A DNA stretch of 18,245 bases from an uncultured Lachnospiraceae bacterium (GCA_946614075.1 CAMOGO010000001.1:1-18245), one strand, 5' to 3'; positions 7,713 to 14,778 are shown, numbered from the stretch's first letter. Numbers and translations are program-made. The notes: generated by a model from the letters alone, not told the origin.

Positions 7713-7736
7713 CGTTATGTATTTTCTAACATAACG
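7713..7736 (-). promoter_or_regulatory. ModE-box-like operator upstream of modA
   Basis: A perfect inverted repeat, CGTTATGT-N8-ACATAACG, lies 33 bases upstream of the modA start codon. Half-sites and spacing agree with the Escherichia coli ModE operator as I remember it (CGTTATAT-N8-ACATAACG type). A ModE-domain protein is encoded at 12617-13567. A possible -10 (GATAAT) immediately follows on the minus strand with a weak -35 (TTATGT) inside the palindrome, an arrangement that would give direct repression. Confidence 0.72.
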
Positions 7737-7747
7737 AAGGTAGAAAA

Positions 7748-7778
7748 AATACCTTTTGCAAAGATCCCAAAAGGTATT
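7748..7778 (-). terminator. AT-rich hairpin with T-tract between mobB and modA
   Basis: Perfect 10-bp arms AATACCTTTT/AAAAGGTATT with an 11-base spacer. On the minus strand the second arm runs into six T residues. It lies 131 bases after the mobB stop and could end the moaC-to-mobB transcript. Only two stem pairs are G-C, so it may be weak, or it may be an operator instead. Confidence 0.45.
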
Positions 7779-7793
7779 CAATCTCTTTAAATT

Positions 7794-7822
7794 AGATTAC
7801 ATCATTACAGTGGATCTGTCAA
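7794..7822 (-). promoter_or_regulatory. Candidate distal promoter for modA
   Basis: A perfect TTGACA (7817-7822) is followed after 17 bases by TAATCT (7794-7799), a poor -10 that keeps the first two and last bases of the consensus. Transcripts would start near 7787 and run through the AT-rich hairpin and the ModE-like palindrome before modA. The near-perfect -35 is the main support. Confidence 0.4.
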
Positions 7823-7908
7823 GGTCTTCTTGCTTTTCTCCTGTTTTCGCCATTTTTGCCTTTCGGCAGGCCTTTCATCTCTCATTTTTCTTTCGTGAAC
7901 AGGCTTTT

Positions 7909-8475
7909 CTATAATTCCGTCACTGTTTTCCGGATGCATTCCGCCATCCCCTCGATATCCTCTAAGGAATAGATCGGTTTCTCCCATCCGGCCGCCGAAA
8001 GCGCCTCCTTCGTCAGGAAATCGCTGGCGATCGCCACGACGGTATCCGGATCGCAGACCGGAAGCTCGGAATTCCCCTTCCGCACGATCTCGATCTTAGG
8101 ATAGCGGCTCCCCTTAAAGCCCTCCAGCAGGATCACATCCGCCTCCGGGAAAAAGCGGGCAAGTTCCGTCTCCGAAACTCCCTCGGCCCTTTTCACCAGG
8201 GAAAACTTGGTTCCCGAATAGACCACCGATCCGATGGCACCGGCCGCAAAATGCCGGTAGCTGTCGGTTCCGGGCACGTCTGCCTCAAAGTCATGTCCAT
8301 CGTGCTTGATGGTCGCGACCGAAAGGCCCTTCGCGATCAGGGCCGGGATCAGGCGCTCGACGAGCGTCGTCTTGCCGGAATTTTTCACCCCGCTCACCGC
8401 GAAGAGGAACGGCCGCTTCGCGGCGGCCGTTTTCTCATGATTTATTATCTCTGTCTGCTTAATGTTCTCACTCAA
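7909..8475 (-). CDS. mobB: Molybdopterin-guanine dinucleotide biosynthesis adapter MobB
   Basis: GTP-binding accessory protein of molybdenum cofactor maturation, thought to work with MobA and MoeA and to assist nucleotide delivery. Of 188 residues, the P-loop GVKNSGKTT is at 29-37. It is followed by MobB-typical segments GLSVATIKHDGHDFEADVPGTDSYRHFAAGA (51-81) and the Walker-B-like VILLEGFKGSRYPKIEIVR. The start codon is TTG, with AGAGGAT seven bases upstream; there is no in-frame ATG before the P-loop. It is the last gene of the moaC-moaA-MoCF-moeA-mobB series, separated from moeA by 72 bases. Note that mobA lies in the other transcription unit, after modC. The identification is secure; the TTG start is well supported but not proven. 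Confidence 0.9.
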   Translation of the reverse strand: MSENIKQTEIINHEKTAAAKRPFLFAVSGVKNSGKTTLVERLIPALIAKGLSVATIKHDGHDFEADVPGTDSYRHFAAGAIGSVVYSGTKFSLVKRAEGVSETELARFFPEADVILLEGFKGSRYPKIEIVRKGNSELPVCDPDTVVAIASDFLTKEALSAAGWEKPIYSLEDIEGMAECIRKTVTEL

Positions 8476-8547
8476 GGTTTTATCCTCTGTCCCATCTGAC
8501 TCTCAGACGTCAGACTCTTAAGACGTCAGGCCTATGTCAGCCCATTC

Positions 8548-9822
8548 TCAGATCGATGCGATCCGGTAGGCTCCCTCGACTCTCGTAGCGGTTCCTGTCC
8601 GGTCCGGATCGAGCATGACAACCTTCACCGTGTCGCCTGTGAGCAGTCCCGGCGTGCCGGCCTGGATGTCGATCATACAGTTGCAGCCCTGCATCGAGGC
8701 CAGAACTCCGGAGGAGTGCAGACCCTCGGGAAGGTAGATCTTCCCGTCGCGCCAGGTCGCTCGGATAAACCGGCGTCCCTTGCTGGCCTTGCGGAATTCA
8801 TCCGCCATCACGCCCTCCCGGCGGACCGGAAGCCACGTCATATCACGGCTCATCTTTGCCAGCATCGGCCGCAGCATCAGTTCAAAATTGGCAAGAACGC
8901 CAAAGGGATTCCCAGAGAGGCTTACGATCGGAACGTCCTCATAGACGGAGAAGATCGTCGGCATGCCGGGCTTTAAGGCCACGCCCCAGAACTTTCTTTC
9001 TGCTCCGAGCATCGGGAGGGCGTCATGCATGATGTCCTTCTTTCCGACGCTGACACCTCCGGTCGTGATCACGAGATCACAGGTGTCGCAGGCTTCCTTC
9101 AGCTTCTTTGCGACCTCCGCCGGATCGTCCGAGATCTGGTCGGACATCACCGGCTCGATGCCGAACTCTCTCATCCGGGCCAGAAGCCCAAAGAGGTTGC
9201 TGTTGTAAATCTTACCAGCCAGAAGCGGATTCCCCGGCATCACGATCTCATCGCCGGTGGTAAAGACAGCAATGCGAGGCTTCGCGTAGACCTGGCAGTG
9301 CTCCAGTCCCATGCTTGCCATTACCGCGATTTCCACGTATCCGAGACGCGTCCCCGCCCGAAGCATCAGGGTTCCCTTCCGGAAATCCTCTCCTGCATGG
9401 CAGTAATTCGCGTCCGGCTCGGTATCGGTATAAAAAGCCGCCGTCTCCTCGCCGTAATCCGTATCCTCCTGGCGGACGACACAGTCACATCCGGCCGGGA
9501 TCGCCGCTCCGGTCATGATCCGGACGCACTCTCCCACGCCGACGGTTCCCTCATAGAAACCTCCGGCATCGATCTCGCAAAGCACCTTCAGCACGGCCGG
9601 TGCCTCTTTGGACGCGCCGCGGATGTCCGCCGCCTTGAGAGCGTACCCGTCCAGCGGGGAACGATCAAAGGGCGGGTTGTCAAACGCCGAATACAGATCC
9701 TCTGCCAGCACACGGCCCACTGCAGACAGCAGTCCGACCGTCTCCGTCTTTTTCATGGACGGCGTGCACGACATCATGATGCTTTGTGCCTCCTCTACCG
9801 GGATGGCTCCTCTTTTTTTCAT
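8548..9822 (-). CDS. moeA: Molybdopterin molybdenumtransferase MoeA
   Basis: MoeA inserts molybdenum into adenylylated molybdopterin to form the active Mo cofactor. The 424-residue protein has the full domain set: an N-terminal segment with FDRSPLDGYALKAADI (about 52-67), the lid domain with IMTGAAIPAGCDCVVRQEDT (102-121), the MoCF domain with TTGDE (188-192), TTGGVSVGKKDIM (253-265), ALKPGMPTIF and LSGNPFGV (302-309), then the C-terminal beta domain. The frame is open 21 codons upstream, but that stretch overlaps the previous gene. The ATG at 9822 follows the preceding stop by five bases and has GGGAG about ten bases upstream. The second MoCF gene directly upstream suggests that the two proteins act in sequence. 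The identification is secure. Confidence 0.93.
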   Translation of the reverse strand: MKKRGAIPVEEAQSIMMSCTPSMKKTETVGLLSAVGRVLAEDLYSAFDNPPFDRSPLDGYALKAADIRGASKEAPAVLKVLCEIDAGGFYEGTVGVGECVRIMTGAAIPAGCDCVVRQEDTDYGEETAAFYTDTEPDANYCHAGEDFRKGTLMLRAGTRLGYVEIAVMASMGLEHCQVYAKPRIAVFTTGDEIVMPGNPLLAGKIYNSNLFGLLARMREFGIEPVMSDQISDDPAEVAKKLKEACDTCDLVITTGGVSVGKKDIMHDALPMLGAERKFWGVALKPGMPTIFSVYEDVPIVSLSGNPFGVLANFELMLRPMLAKMSRDMTWLPVRREGVMADEFRKASKGRRFIRATWRDGKIYLPEGLHSSGVLASMQGCNCMIDIQAGTPGLLTGDTVKVVMLDPDRTGTATRVEGAYRIASI

Positions 9823-9827
9823 GTTAT

Positions 9828-10859
9828 TTATACTCCCTTTCCAAAGCCGCAGTTCGGGAAGTGGCATACCTTGCAGCCAAGGCACAGACCACCATTTCCC
9901 ATCTTGGCGATGTCCTTCTTCGTGACATTGACACCAGCGCAGACACGCGGGAGAATCAGGTCAAATACCGTCGCCTTCGCATACATGACGCAGCCCGGCA
10001 GGCCCATGATCGGGGTGCCGTCCTCCATGTAAGCCAGCAGGAACATAGCGCCAGGCAGGATCGGGGCACCGTAGGTGACGATGCGGGCACCCGTCGCGCG
10101 GATCGCGCTCGGAGTACGATCGTCCGGATCGACGCTCATGCCGCCGGTGCAGCAGATCATGTCGGCTCCCTCGCTCTTCAGCTTCAGGATAGCGTCGGTG
10201 ATCATCTGCTGATCATCGTTGCAGGTGATGTGGCCGCTGACCTCGATGCCGTAAGCGGCAAGCTTCTGCTCGATGACAGGCGTGAAGGTGTCCTTGATGC
10301 GTCCGTAGTAAACCTCGGAGCCGGTCGTGACGATACCGCACTTCAGGTTCTTGTAAGGGATGACGTTGGCCAGCGGCGTATCCCCGGCGAGGGCCTTCGC
10401 ATTCTCCATTTTCTCCTTCTCGATGACGAGCGGGATGACACGGGTTCCGATCAGCTTGTCACCCTTGTGGACAGGGTAATTCGTGTGACGGCACGCGATC
10501 ATGATGTCCTCGAGGGCATTGATCTGATCCAGTCTTTCGACATCCATGACAAAGAGACCGTCGCAGTCGGCGATCAGCTCGATCTTTCCCTCCTTGACCG
10601 GAGTCGGGCTCATGTTCTCACCCTGGCAGATCTCGCGCAGAACCTCTGCTGCCTCATTCTCATGATACATCGTATCGTCGTTTTCCCAGACATACAGGTG
10701 CTCCTTGCCGATCGACAACAGCACGGGAATGTCCTCCTCTGTCACGATATGGCCCTTGCGGAAGGCCGTATCCTTTACTACGTCCTTTACGATACGGGTG
10801 ATGTCCTGGCATAAAACCTGACCGATTGCCTCCTGTACCGGAACTTCCTTTAATCTCAT
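9828..10859 (-). CDS. MoCF-domain molybdopterin-binding protein with C-terminal cysteine cluster
   Basis: A 343-residue molybdopterin-binding protein distinct from MoeA. The MoCF fold is marked by VTTGSEVYYGRI (177-188), CCTGGMSVDPDDRTP (236-250) and MGLPGCVMYAKATVFD (285-300). The N-terminal 165 residues are family-specific, with no domain I can name. The last 18 residues carry four closely spaced cysteines, C326-x2-C329-x2-C332-x4-C337, suggesting a metal or Fe-S site. Since Mog/MoaB is not in the window, this protein could supply the molybdopterin adenylylation step before MoeA, or bind a cofactor intermediate; that is inference. It has AGGAGG ten bases before the ATG. It follows moaA after 107 bases and precedes moeA by five. 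Confidence 0.82.
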   Translation of the reverse strand: MRLKEVPVQEAIGQVLCQDITRIVKDVVKDTAFRKGHIVTEEDIPVLLSIGKEHLYVWENDDTMYHENEAAEVLREICQGENMSPTPVKEGKIELIADCDGLFVMDVERLDQINALEDIMIACRHTNYPVHKGDKLIGTRVIPLVIEKEKMENAKALAGDTPLANVIPYKNLKCGIVTTGSEVYYGRIKDTFTPVIEQKLAAYGIEVSGHITCNDDQQMITDAILKLKSEGADMICCTGGMSVDPDDRTPSAIRATGARIVTYGAPILPGAMFLLAYMEDGTPIMGLPGCVMYAKATVFDLILPRVCAGVNVTKKDIAKMGNGGLCLGCKVCHFPNCGFGKGV

Positions 10860-10966
10860 ACTTCCTTAGCCTCCTGCCGCTCTCCCAACGGCGTGTATTC
10901 TGTATAGTAGTGTCTTCCCGTACGTTTTTTCAGAAAATAACGCAGGTTAGACAAAAAATCGTATCA

Positions 10967-11935
10967 TCAGCCGCCGATCTGAGACATGGAACGATGCTCC
11001 TCATCCCCGATCTCCTCCAGGAAATGATGGCTCATCGGCTTCATGTCGATTGTCTCGCGGATCCGCGCTGCCAGCTCCTCGTCCGTGCATCCTGCTCTCA
11101 TGATGGATTTCAGGCTCTGCCCGATCTCATACTGCAGGCAGGTCTTTAAGAAGCCATCTGCGGTCAGGCGGATACGATTGCACTCCGTGCAGAATTTGTG
11201 GCTGATCGCGCTGATAAAGCCGATCTTGCCCTTAAATCCGGGAACCGTGAAATAGTGCGACGGACCATTGCCCAGCTTGCGCATGTACGGGATAAAGGAG
11301 CCGTACTCACGCTCCAGCATGCGGCGGATATCCTCCTCGCTGTGGAACTCAAACTCCCGTCCGTAGCCGATCGGCATGACCTCGATAAAGCGGACATGGA
11401 TCGGGTAATCGCGGGCCAGCAGTGCCATACGAACGAAATTGTCCTTCTCGGCCGTGACCGGGACGCAGTTGATCTTGACCTTGATGCCGCTGTCCACGGC
11501 AGCCATGATGCCTTCCATGACCTTATCCAGATTTCCGATCCGGGTAACCTTCTCGAAAAGCTCAGGATCTACGGTGTCCAGACTGATATTGACAGCGTCC
11601 AGTCCCGCCTCCACCATCGCCGGCAGCTGCTCCTTTAAAAGCATGCCATTCGTCGTGATGGTAACCTCCTCGATCCCGGGGATCGCCTTGATCTGGCGGA
11701 TCAGATCGGCAAGTCCGAGACGCACCAAGGGCTCTCCTCCGGTCAGCTTGACCTTCCGAAGCCCCATCTCAGCCATCACACGGCATATCCGGAGGATTTC
11801 CTCATAGGTCAGTATCTCGCTGTGGCTCATGGACGTGACACCGGTCTCCGGCATGCAGTAGATGCAGCGCAGGTTGCAGCGATCCGTCACAGAAATGCGA
11901 AGATAGTCGATTGTTCTGCCAAAATGATCTTTCAT
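10967..11935 (-). CDS. moaA: GTP 3',8-cyclase (radical SAM) MoaA
   Basis: MoaA performs the first step of molybdopterin synthesis, the radical SAM cyclisation of GTP to 3',8-cyclo-GTP, which MoaC then converts to cyclic pyranopterin monophosphate. Both [4Fe-4S] sites are present: the radical SAM motif C20-x3-C24-x2-C27 in TDRCNLRCIYCMPE, and the GTP-binding cluster C249-x2-C252-x13-C266 in FCTECNRIRLTADGFLKTC. SAM-binding KLTGGEPL is at 63-70. The protein ends in the functionally important Gly-Gly pair (321-322). Its 322 residues are a usual length. The start lies three bases after the moaC stop (TAA, three bases, ATG), so the two early steps are translationally linked. The identification is secure. 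Confidence 0.96.
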   Translation of the reverse strand: MKDHFGRTIDYLRISVTDRCNLRCIYCMPETGVTSMSHSEILTYEEILRICRVMAEMGLRKVKLTGGEPLVRLGLADLIRQIKAIPGIEEVTITTNGMLLKEQLPAMVEAGLDAVNISLDTVDPELFEKVTRIGNLDKVMEGIMAAVDSGIKVKINCVPVTAEKDNFVRMALLARDYPIHVRFIEVMPIGYGREFEFHSEEDIRRMLEREYGSFIPYMRKLGNGPSHYFTVPGFKGKIGFISAISHKFCTECNRIRLTADGFLKTCLQYEIGQSLKSIMRAGCTDEELAARIRETIDMKPMSHHFLEEIGDEEHRSMSQIGG

Positions 11936-11938
11936 GAC

Positions 11939-12421
11939 TTACTGTCTCCCGTGGAATTCCCCGCTTTTTCCTCCGCATTTATAGAGCAGATGAATGTCGT
12001 GAATCTCCATTCCCTTGTCGATGGCCTTGCACATATCATAAATGGTGAGCAGGGCAACCGAGGTGCCTGTCAGGGCTTCCATCTCAACCCCTGTCAGTCC
12101 CTCTACCTTTGCGGTACAGATTGCCGTGACTTCATTGTGTTCCTGATCCACCTCAAAATCAACGCTGCACTTGGTGATCGGCAGCGGATGGCACATCGGG
12201 ATCAGGTCCGAGGTGCGCTTGACCGCCATGATGCCGGCTACTCTGGCCACGCCAAGAACGTCGCCCTTCTTGACCGTGCCCTCCACGATAGCCTTCATGA
12301 CCGCATCGTTTACGCGGATCTTCCCGCTCGCGATCGCGGTCCGCGATGTCACAGGCTTGCCGGAAACATCTACCATGATGGCATTTCCGGCTTCATCAAA
12401 GTGTGTCAGCCCGTTGTCCAT
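11939..12421 (-). CDS. moaC: Cyclic pyranopterin monophosphate synthase MoaC
   Basis: MoaC converts the MoaA product 3',8-cyclo-GTP into cyclic pyranopterin monophosphate. At 160 residues it is of normal length and has all hallmarks: [13 protein letters not shown] (71-83), [30 protein letters not shown] (107-136), with Asp129 and Lys132 at the positions of the known catalytic pair. The start is supported by AGGAGGG nine bases upstream. It is the first gene of the cofactor operon and has its own promoter about 100 bases upstream. The identification is secure. Confidence 0.96.
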   Translation of the reverse strand: MDNGLTHFDEAGNAIMVDVSGKPVTSRTAIASGKIRVNDAVMKAIVEGTVKKGDVLGVARVAGIMAVKRTSDLIPMCHPLPITKCSVDFEVDQEHNEVTAICTAKVEGLTGVEMEALTGTSVALLTIYDMCKAIDKGMEIHDIHLLYKCGGKSGEFHGRQ

Positions 12422-12516
12422 TCTACAAAACCCTCCTGAAATAGCCTTGGGAAATCCTCGTTTTCACCAGGAAATACCGGTCGGATAGCTCTCAAGGATA
12501 CAATCCAATGATTTGC
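12422..12516 (-). promoter_or_regulatory. 5' leader of the moaC operon, possible structured RNA
   Basis: About 95 bases between the predicted transcription start and the moaC ATG. It holds pairable CCTTG/CAAGG segments and a small TCCT/AGGA stem. Moco riboswitches precede moa operons in other bacteria, but I could not fit this sequence to the conserved Moco pattern, and it is shorter than that class. No T-tract terminator is visible before the ribosome binding site, so any control would more likely act on translation. Confidence 0.3.
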
Positions 12517-12522
12517 GAAGCA

Positions 12523-12552
12523 AGTATAACAAGTTAGTAGCGTATTAGTCAA
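12523..12552 (-). promoter_or_regulatory. Promoter of the moaC-moaA-MoCF-moeA-mobB operon
   Basis: On the minus strand TTGACT (12547-12552) and TATACT (12523-12528) are 18 bases apart, each matching five of six consensus bases. The predicted start is near 12516. Just upstream of the -35 are a palindrome CAACTA-N5-TAGTTG (12556-12572) and further AGTTG motifs, which could be operator elements. Confidence 0.65.
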
Positions 12553-12616
12553 CTGCAACTACGAATTAGTTGTTTTTCGGCTCTATTTTTGTGCCTTTTG
12601 TCGAATCAGTTGAATC

Positions 12617-13567
12617 CTATTGAAAATCTGCGAAGTACAGATTGAAAAAGGCCTCCGTCGTACGCCGGATATCACTCTGCAGCGCCTGATAGCGCCGGAT
12701 GAACTCACGTCCCTCCTCCGTCAGGCGCGAGCTGCCTCCGCCCGCCCCGCCGGTCTGCCGGATCAGGAAGGGGAAGCCCATCTCCTGCTCGACCGTCCGG
12801 ACCATTTTCCACCCTTTGGAATAGGACATGCCCATCTCCTCACAGGCCGCCAGCATCGAGCCCTTCTCCTCGACCGCCAGCAAAAACCGTGCAATGCCCG
12901 GCCCGAAGAAATCCTCGTTTTTCGACAGGACGATCTTGCAGGCAAAGGTCAGCGAATTCGCATTCCGCCTCTCACTGGCGTACTCCTGCATCGCCTGGTA
13001 CCCCTCGGCACTGTCAAACGCCAGGACCGTCCCCTTATCCTCCGTCTCTGCCAGCGCACACGTGATGGAAGGGTCTCTTCTCAGCTCCTCAAAGCTCGCC
13101 TTGGGGTCAGCCTCCCGGAGCAGACGCCACATCGCCGGACGCATCACGGCCGGCCACCCCTCCTGCCCCTCACACCGCGGCAGGATGAGGTCCCCCGGCG
13201 TATCGAGAAGCGCCTTTACCGTCGAAGCCTCAAACAAAGACACCTCCTCCGGCACGACCACCGCCTGGACACATCCCGGCGGAAGTTGGCTGGTCCCGGT
13301 GCGGATCGTCTCGATGAGGCTGTCCTCCTCAAACCGGTCATTAAACACGCAGGTCACATTCCGGTGGGAAACATGCCTCTCCACGGACTCCCGCAGGAAA
13401 CCCGTCACGATATATATGTCCGAGATGCCCGCCTTGCGCAGGACCTCGATCTGTCTTTTGATCATGCTGGTTCCCCCGATCAGGGCCAGCGGCCGGAAGG
13501 TATCCTCGTAACCCTCGACCCGGCGGTCTGCCAGTATGATACCACAGGTTTTTCCCTTCTCTTCCAT
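12617..13567 (-). CDS. ModE-type winged-helix regulator fused to a degenerate nucleotidyltransferase domain
   Basis: A 316-residue two-domain protein. Residues about 1-200 have the layout of a sugar-nucleotide or MobA-like nucleotidyltransferase (GIILADRR, PLALIGGTSMIKRQIEVLRKAGISDIYIVTGF), but the catalytic glycine/arginine loop expected after ILA is replaced by DRRVEGYEDTF, so catalysis is doubtful. Residues about 220-305 are a ModE/LysR-type winged helix: IARFLLAVEEKGSMLAACEE, SYSKGWKMV, then GGAGGGSSRLTEEGREFIRRY, which is characteristic of ModE. No C-terminal Mop/TOBE molybdate-binding domains follow, unlike classical ModE. The frame is open 41 codons further upstream but runs through a palindromic repeat; the ATG at 13567 has AGAGGG six bases upstream. 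It likely controls modA through the palindrome at 7713-7736 (inference). Confidence 0.85.
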   Translation of the reverse strand: MEEKGKTCGIILADRRVEGYEDTFRPLALIGGTSMIKRQIEVLRKAGISDIYIVTGFLRESVERHVSHRNVTCVFNDRFEEDSLIETIRTGTSQLPPGCVQAVVVPEEVSLFEASTVKALLDTPGDLILPRCEGQEGWPAVMRPAMWRLLREADPKASFEELRRDPSITCALAETEDKGTVLAFDSAEGYQAMQEYASERRNANSLTFACKIVLSKNEDFFGPGIARFLLAVEEKGSMLAACEEMGMSYSKGWKMVRTVEQEMGFPFLIRQTGGAGGGSSRLTEEGREFIRRYQALQSDIRRTTEAFFNLYFADFQ

Positions 13568-13598
13568 AGTAAACCCTCTTTCCCACATTCTTTGCTCT

Positions 13599-13627
13599 AT
13601 GTTATCAGACAGAACCCAAGAAAACAA
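13599..13627 (-). promoter_or_regulatory. Candidate promoter for the ModE-fusion gene
   Basis: TTGTTT (13622-13627) and TAACAT (13599-13604) are 17 bases apart on the minus strand, about 32 bases before the start codon. The match to consensus is moderate. It lies immediately downstream of the 80-base palindrome at 13640-13719. Confidence 0.4.
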
Positions 13628-13639
13628 GAGGGTGACAAT

Positions 13640-13719
13640 GGTGACGGTGACAATGGGGACGGTTCTCGGTGTCACCTCGAGAGGTGACACCGAGAACCGT
13701 CCCCATTGTCACCGTCACC
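13640..13719. repeat. REP-like element: 80-base perfect palindrome
   Basis: Arms at 13640-13678 and 13681-13719 are perfectly complementary over 39 bases with a two-base centre. Each arm is one REP-like unit with core GGGGACGGTTCTC flanked by GGTGACA and TGTCACC, so two opposed units sit head to head. A partial extra copy of the outer arm (GGTGACAATG) is at 13631-13640. The core is identical to that in the repeats at 1898-1926 and 2399-2427, while the outer arms differ. It lies between the ModE-fusion promoter and the rplJL terminator. Confidence 0.93.
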
Positions 13720-13734
13720 CCGGCTCCGTTCACC

Positions 13735-13768
13735 AAAAAACCCCTGCCGGTTTCCCGGCAGGGGTTTT
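13735..13768 (-). terminator. Terminator of rplJ-rplL
   Basis: A 10-bp perfect stem (CCCCTGCCGG, 13741-13750, with CCGGCAGGGG, 13755-13764) and a 4-base loop. On the minus strand it is followed by TTTTTT (13735-13740). It lies about 30 bases after the rplL stop and closes the unit without read-through to any rpoB. Confidence 0.92.
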
Positions 13769-13795
13769 CCATAGCTTTTTTCAGCAAGGGCCATC

Positions 13796-14167
13796 TTATT
13801 TGATGGTAACCTTTGCGCCTTCCTTCTCCAGAGCTTCCTTAGCGGCCTCAGCCTCTTCCTTGGAAACGCCTTCCTTCAGCACCTTCGGAGCGGCGTCAAC
13901 AGCGTCCTTAGCCTCCTTCAGGCCAAGACCGGTCAGCTCACGGACAACCTTGATAACCTTAACCTTGTTCGGGCCGATCTCAGTCAGCTCAACATCGAAC
14001 TCAGTCTTCTCCTCAACAGCCTCTGCCGGGCCGGCTGCTGCAACAACAACACCTGCTGCTGCGGAAACACCGAACTCTTCCTCGCAGGCCTTTACTAACT
14101 CATTCAGCTCCAGAACGGATAACTCTTTGATCGCTTCGATAAATTCAGCAGTCGTTAACTTTGCCAT
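13796..14167 (-). CDS. rplL: 50S ribosomal protein L7/L12
   Basis: Stalk protein of the large ribosomal subunit, present as dimers on L10, which recruits and stimulates translation GTPases. At 123 residues it is of usual length. It has the N-terminal dimerisation part ([34 protein letters not shown]), the Ala/Gly/Val hinge, and the C-terminal domain with [32 protein letters not shown], the factor-binding surface. The frame is open 29 codons further upstream into rplJ, but the ATG at 14167 has GGAGG eight bases upstream and matches the family start. It lies 37 bases after rplJ. Confidence 0.97.
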   Translation of the reverse strand: MAKLTTAEFIEAIKELSVLELNELVKACEEEFGVSAAAGVVVAAAGPAEAVEEKTEFDVELTEIGPNKVKVIKVVRELTGLGLKEAKDAVDAAPKVLKEGVSKEEAEAAKEALEKEGAKVTIK

Positions 14168-14204
14168 TTTCTTATCCTCCAATTTAAAATCGTGATAGTG
14201 TCTC

Positions 14205-14720
14205 TTACGCCTCTGCTGCAGCTTCTGCGGCAGGAGCCTCGTCCTTCTCTGCAATCTGCTTCAGGACGCGTGCCAGGTTGGTAACAGGAGACTGCATGCT
14301 GCCAAACAGTCTGCCAAGCAGAACCTCTCTGCTCGGGATCGTAGCGATCACCTGAATTCCCTTCTCGTCGTAGTAAGTTCCCTCAACTACGCCAGCCTTC
14401 AGCTCAAGCTTGTCAGCCTTCTTCGCAAACTCAGCCAGGATCTTGGCCGGTGCTGCTGCGTCTTCCTTGGAAATCGCAAGAGCGGTCGGTCCCTCGAGCT
14501 TGTCAGCGAGCTTCTCAAACTCGGTTCCCTTGATCGCCAGCTTGACCATGGTGTTCTTGTAGACCTTGTAGGCTACATTAGCCTCACGCAGCTGCTTACG
14601 AAGCTGTGTGTCCTGCTCAACCGTCAAACCACGATAGTCAGCGAGAACAGCTGCCTTGGCACCGTTTAACGCCTCGGAAATCTCAGCAATAACCGGTGCT
14701 TTCAGTTCAACTTTTGCCAT
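14205..14720 (-). CDS. rplJ: 50S ribosomal protein L10
   Basis: L10 anchors the L7/L12 dimers to the ribosome and, with them, represses its own operon by binding the leader RNA. Its 171 residues are normal; the fold-defining stretches [40 protein letters not shown] and [19 protein letters not shown] are clear, followed by the C-terminal helix that binds L12. AGGAGG lies eight bases before the ATG. A leader of about 290 bases with L10-binding structure and an attenuator-like terminator precedes it. Unusually, rplK and rplA are not upstream and rpoB is not downstream. Confidence 0.97.
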   Translation of the reverse strand: MAKVELKAPVIAEISEALNGAKAAVLADYRGLTVEQDTQLRKQLREANVAYKVYKNTMVKLAIKGTEFEKLADKLEGPTALAISKEDAAAPAKILAEFAKKADKLELKAGVVEGTYYDEKGIQVIATIPSREVLLGRLFGSMQSPVTNLARVLKQIAEKDEAPAAEAAAEA

Positions 14721-14778
14721 TGATTGGTACCTCCTTTATTTATTTTGTACCGCCGATGGACAAAGAGTTATATGCAAT

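Noticed and set aside
8505..8529. Direct repeat AGACGTCAG (8505-8513 and 8521-8529) between moeA and mobB
   Set aside because: Only two short copies with a 16-base period; no array and no clear regulatory role.
9025..10814. Long plus-strand open frames opposite moeA and the MoCF gene
   Set aside because: They are antisense to well-identified genes and carry no family motif.
10923..10942. Second ModE-like palindrome (CGTTTTTT-N4-AAATAACG) upstream of the MoCF gene
   Set aside because: One half-site is degenerate and the spacing is four bases shorter than at modA, so a chance AT-rich match is as likely.
12422..12516. Moco riboswitch in the moaC leader
   Set aside because: The position is right, but the length is short and the conserved sequence blocks could not be aligned by eye; left as an unassigned leader. 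A covariance-model search would settle it.
12620..13687. Plus-strand open frame opposite the ModE-fusion gene
   Set aside because: Arg/Leu/His-rich composition with no motif; the minus-strand frame has a winged helix and a ribosome binding site.
13568..13690. 41-codon N-terminal extension of the ModE fusion
   Set aside because: It would be translated from the palindromic repeat and the promoter region; the internal ATG at 13567 has a proper ribosome binding site and begins the conserved fold.
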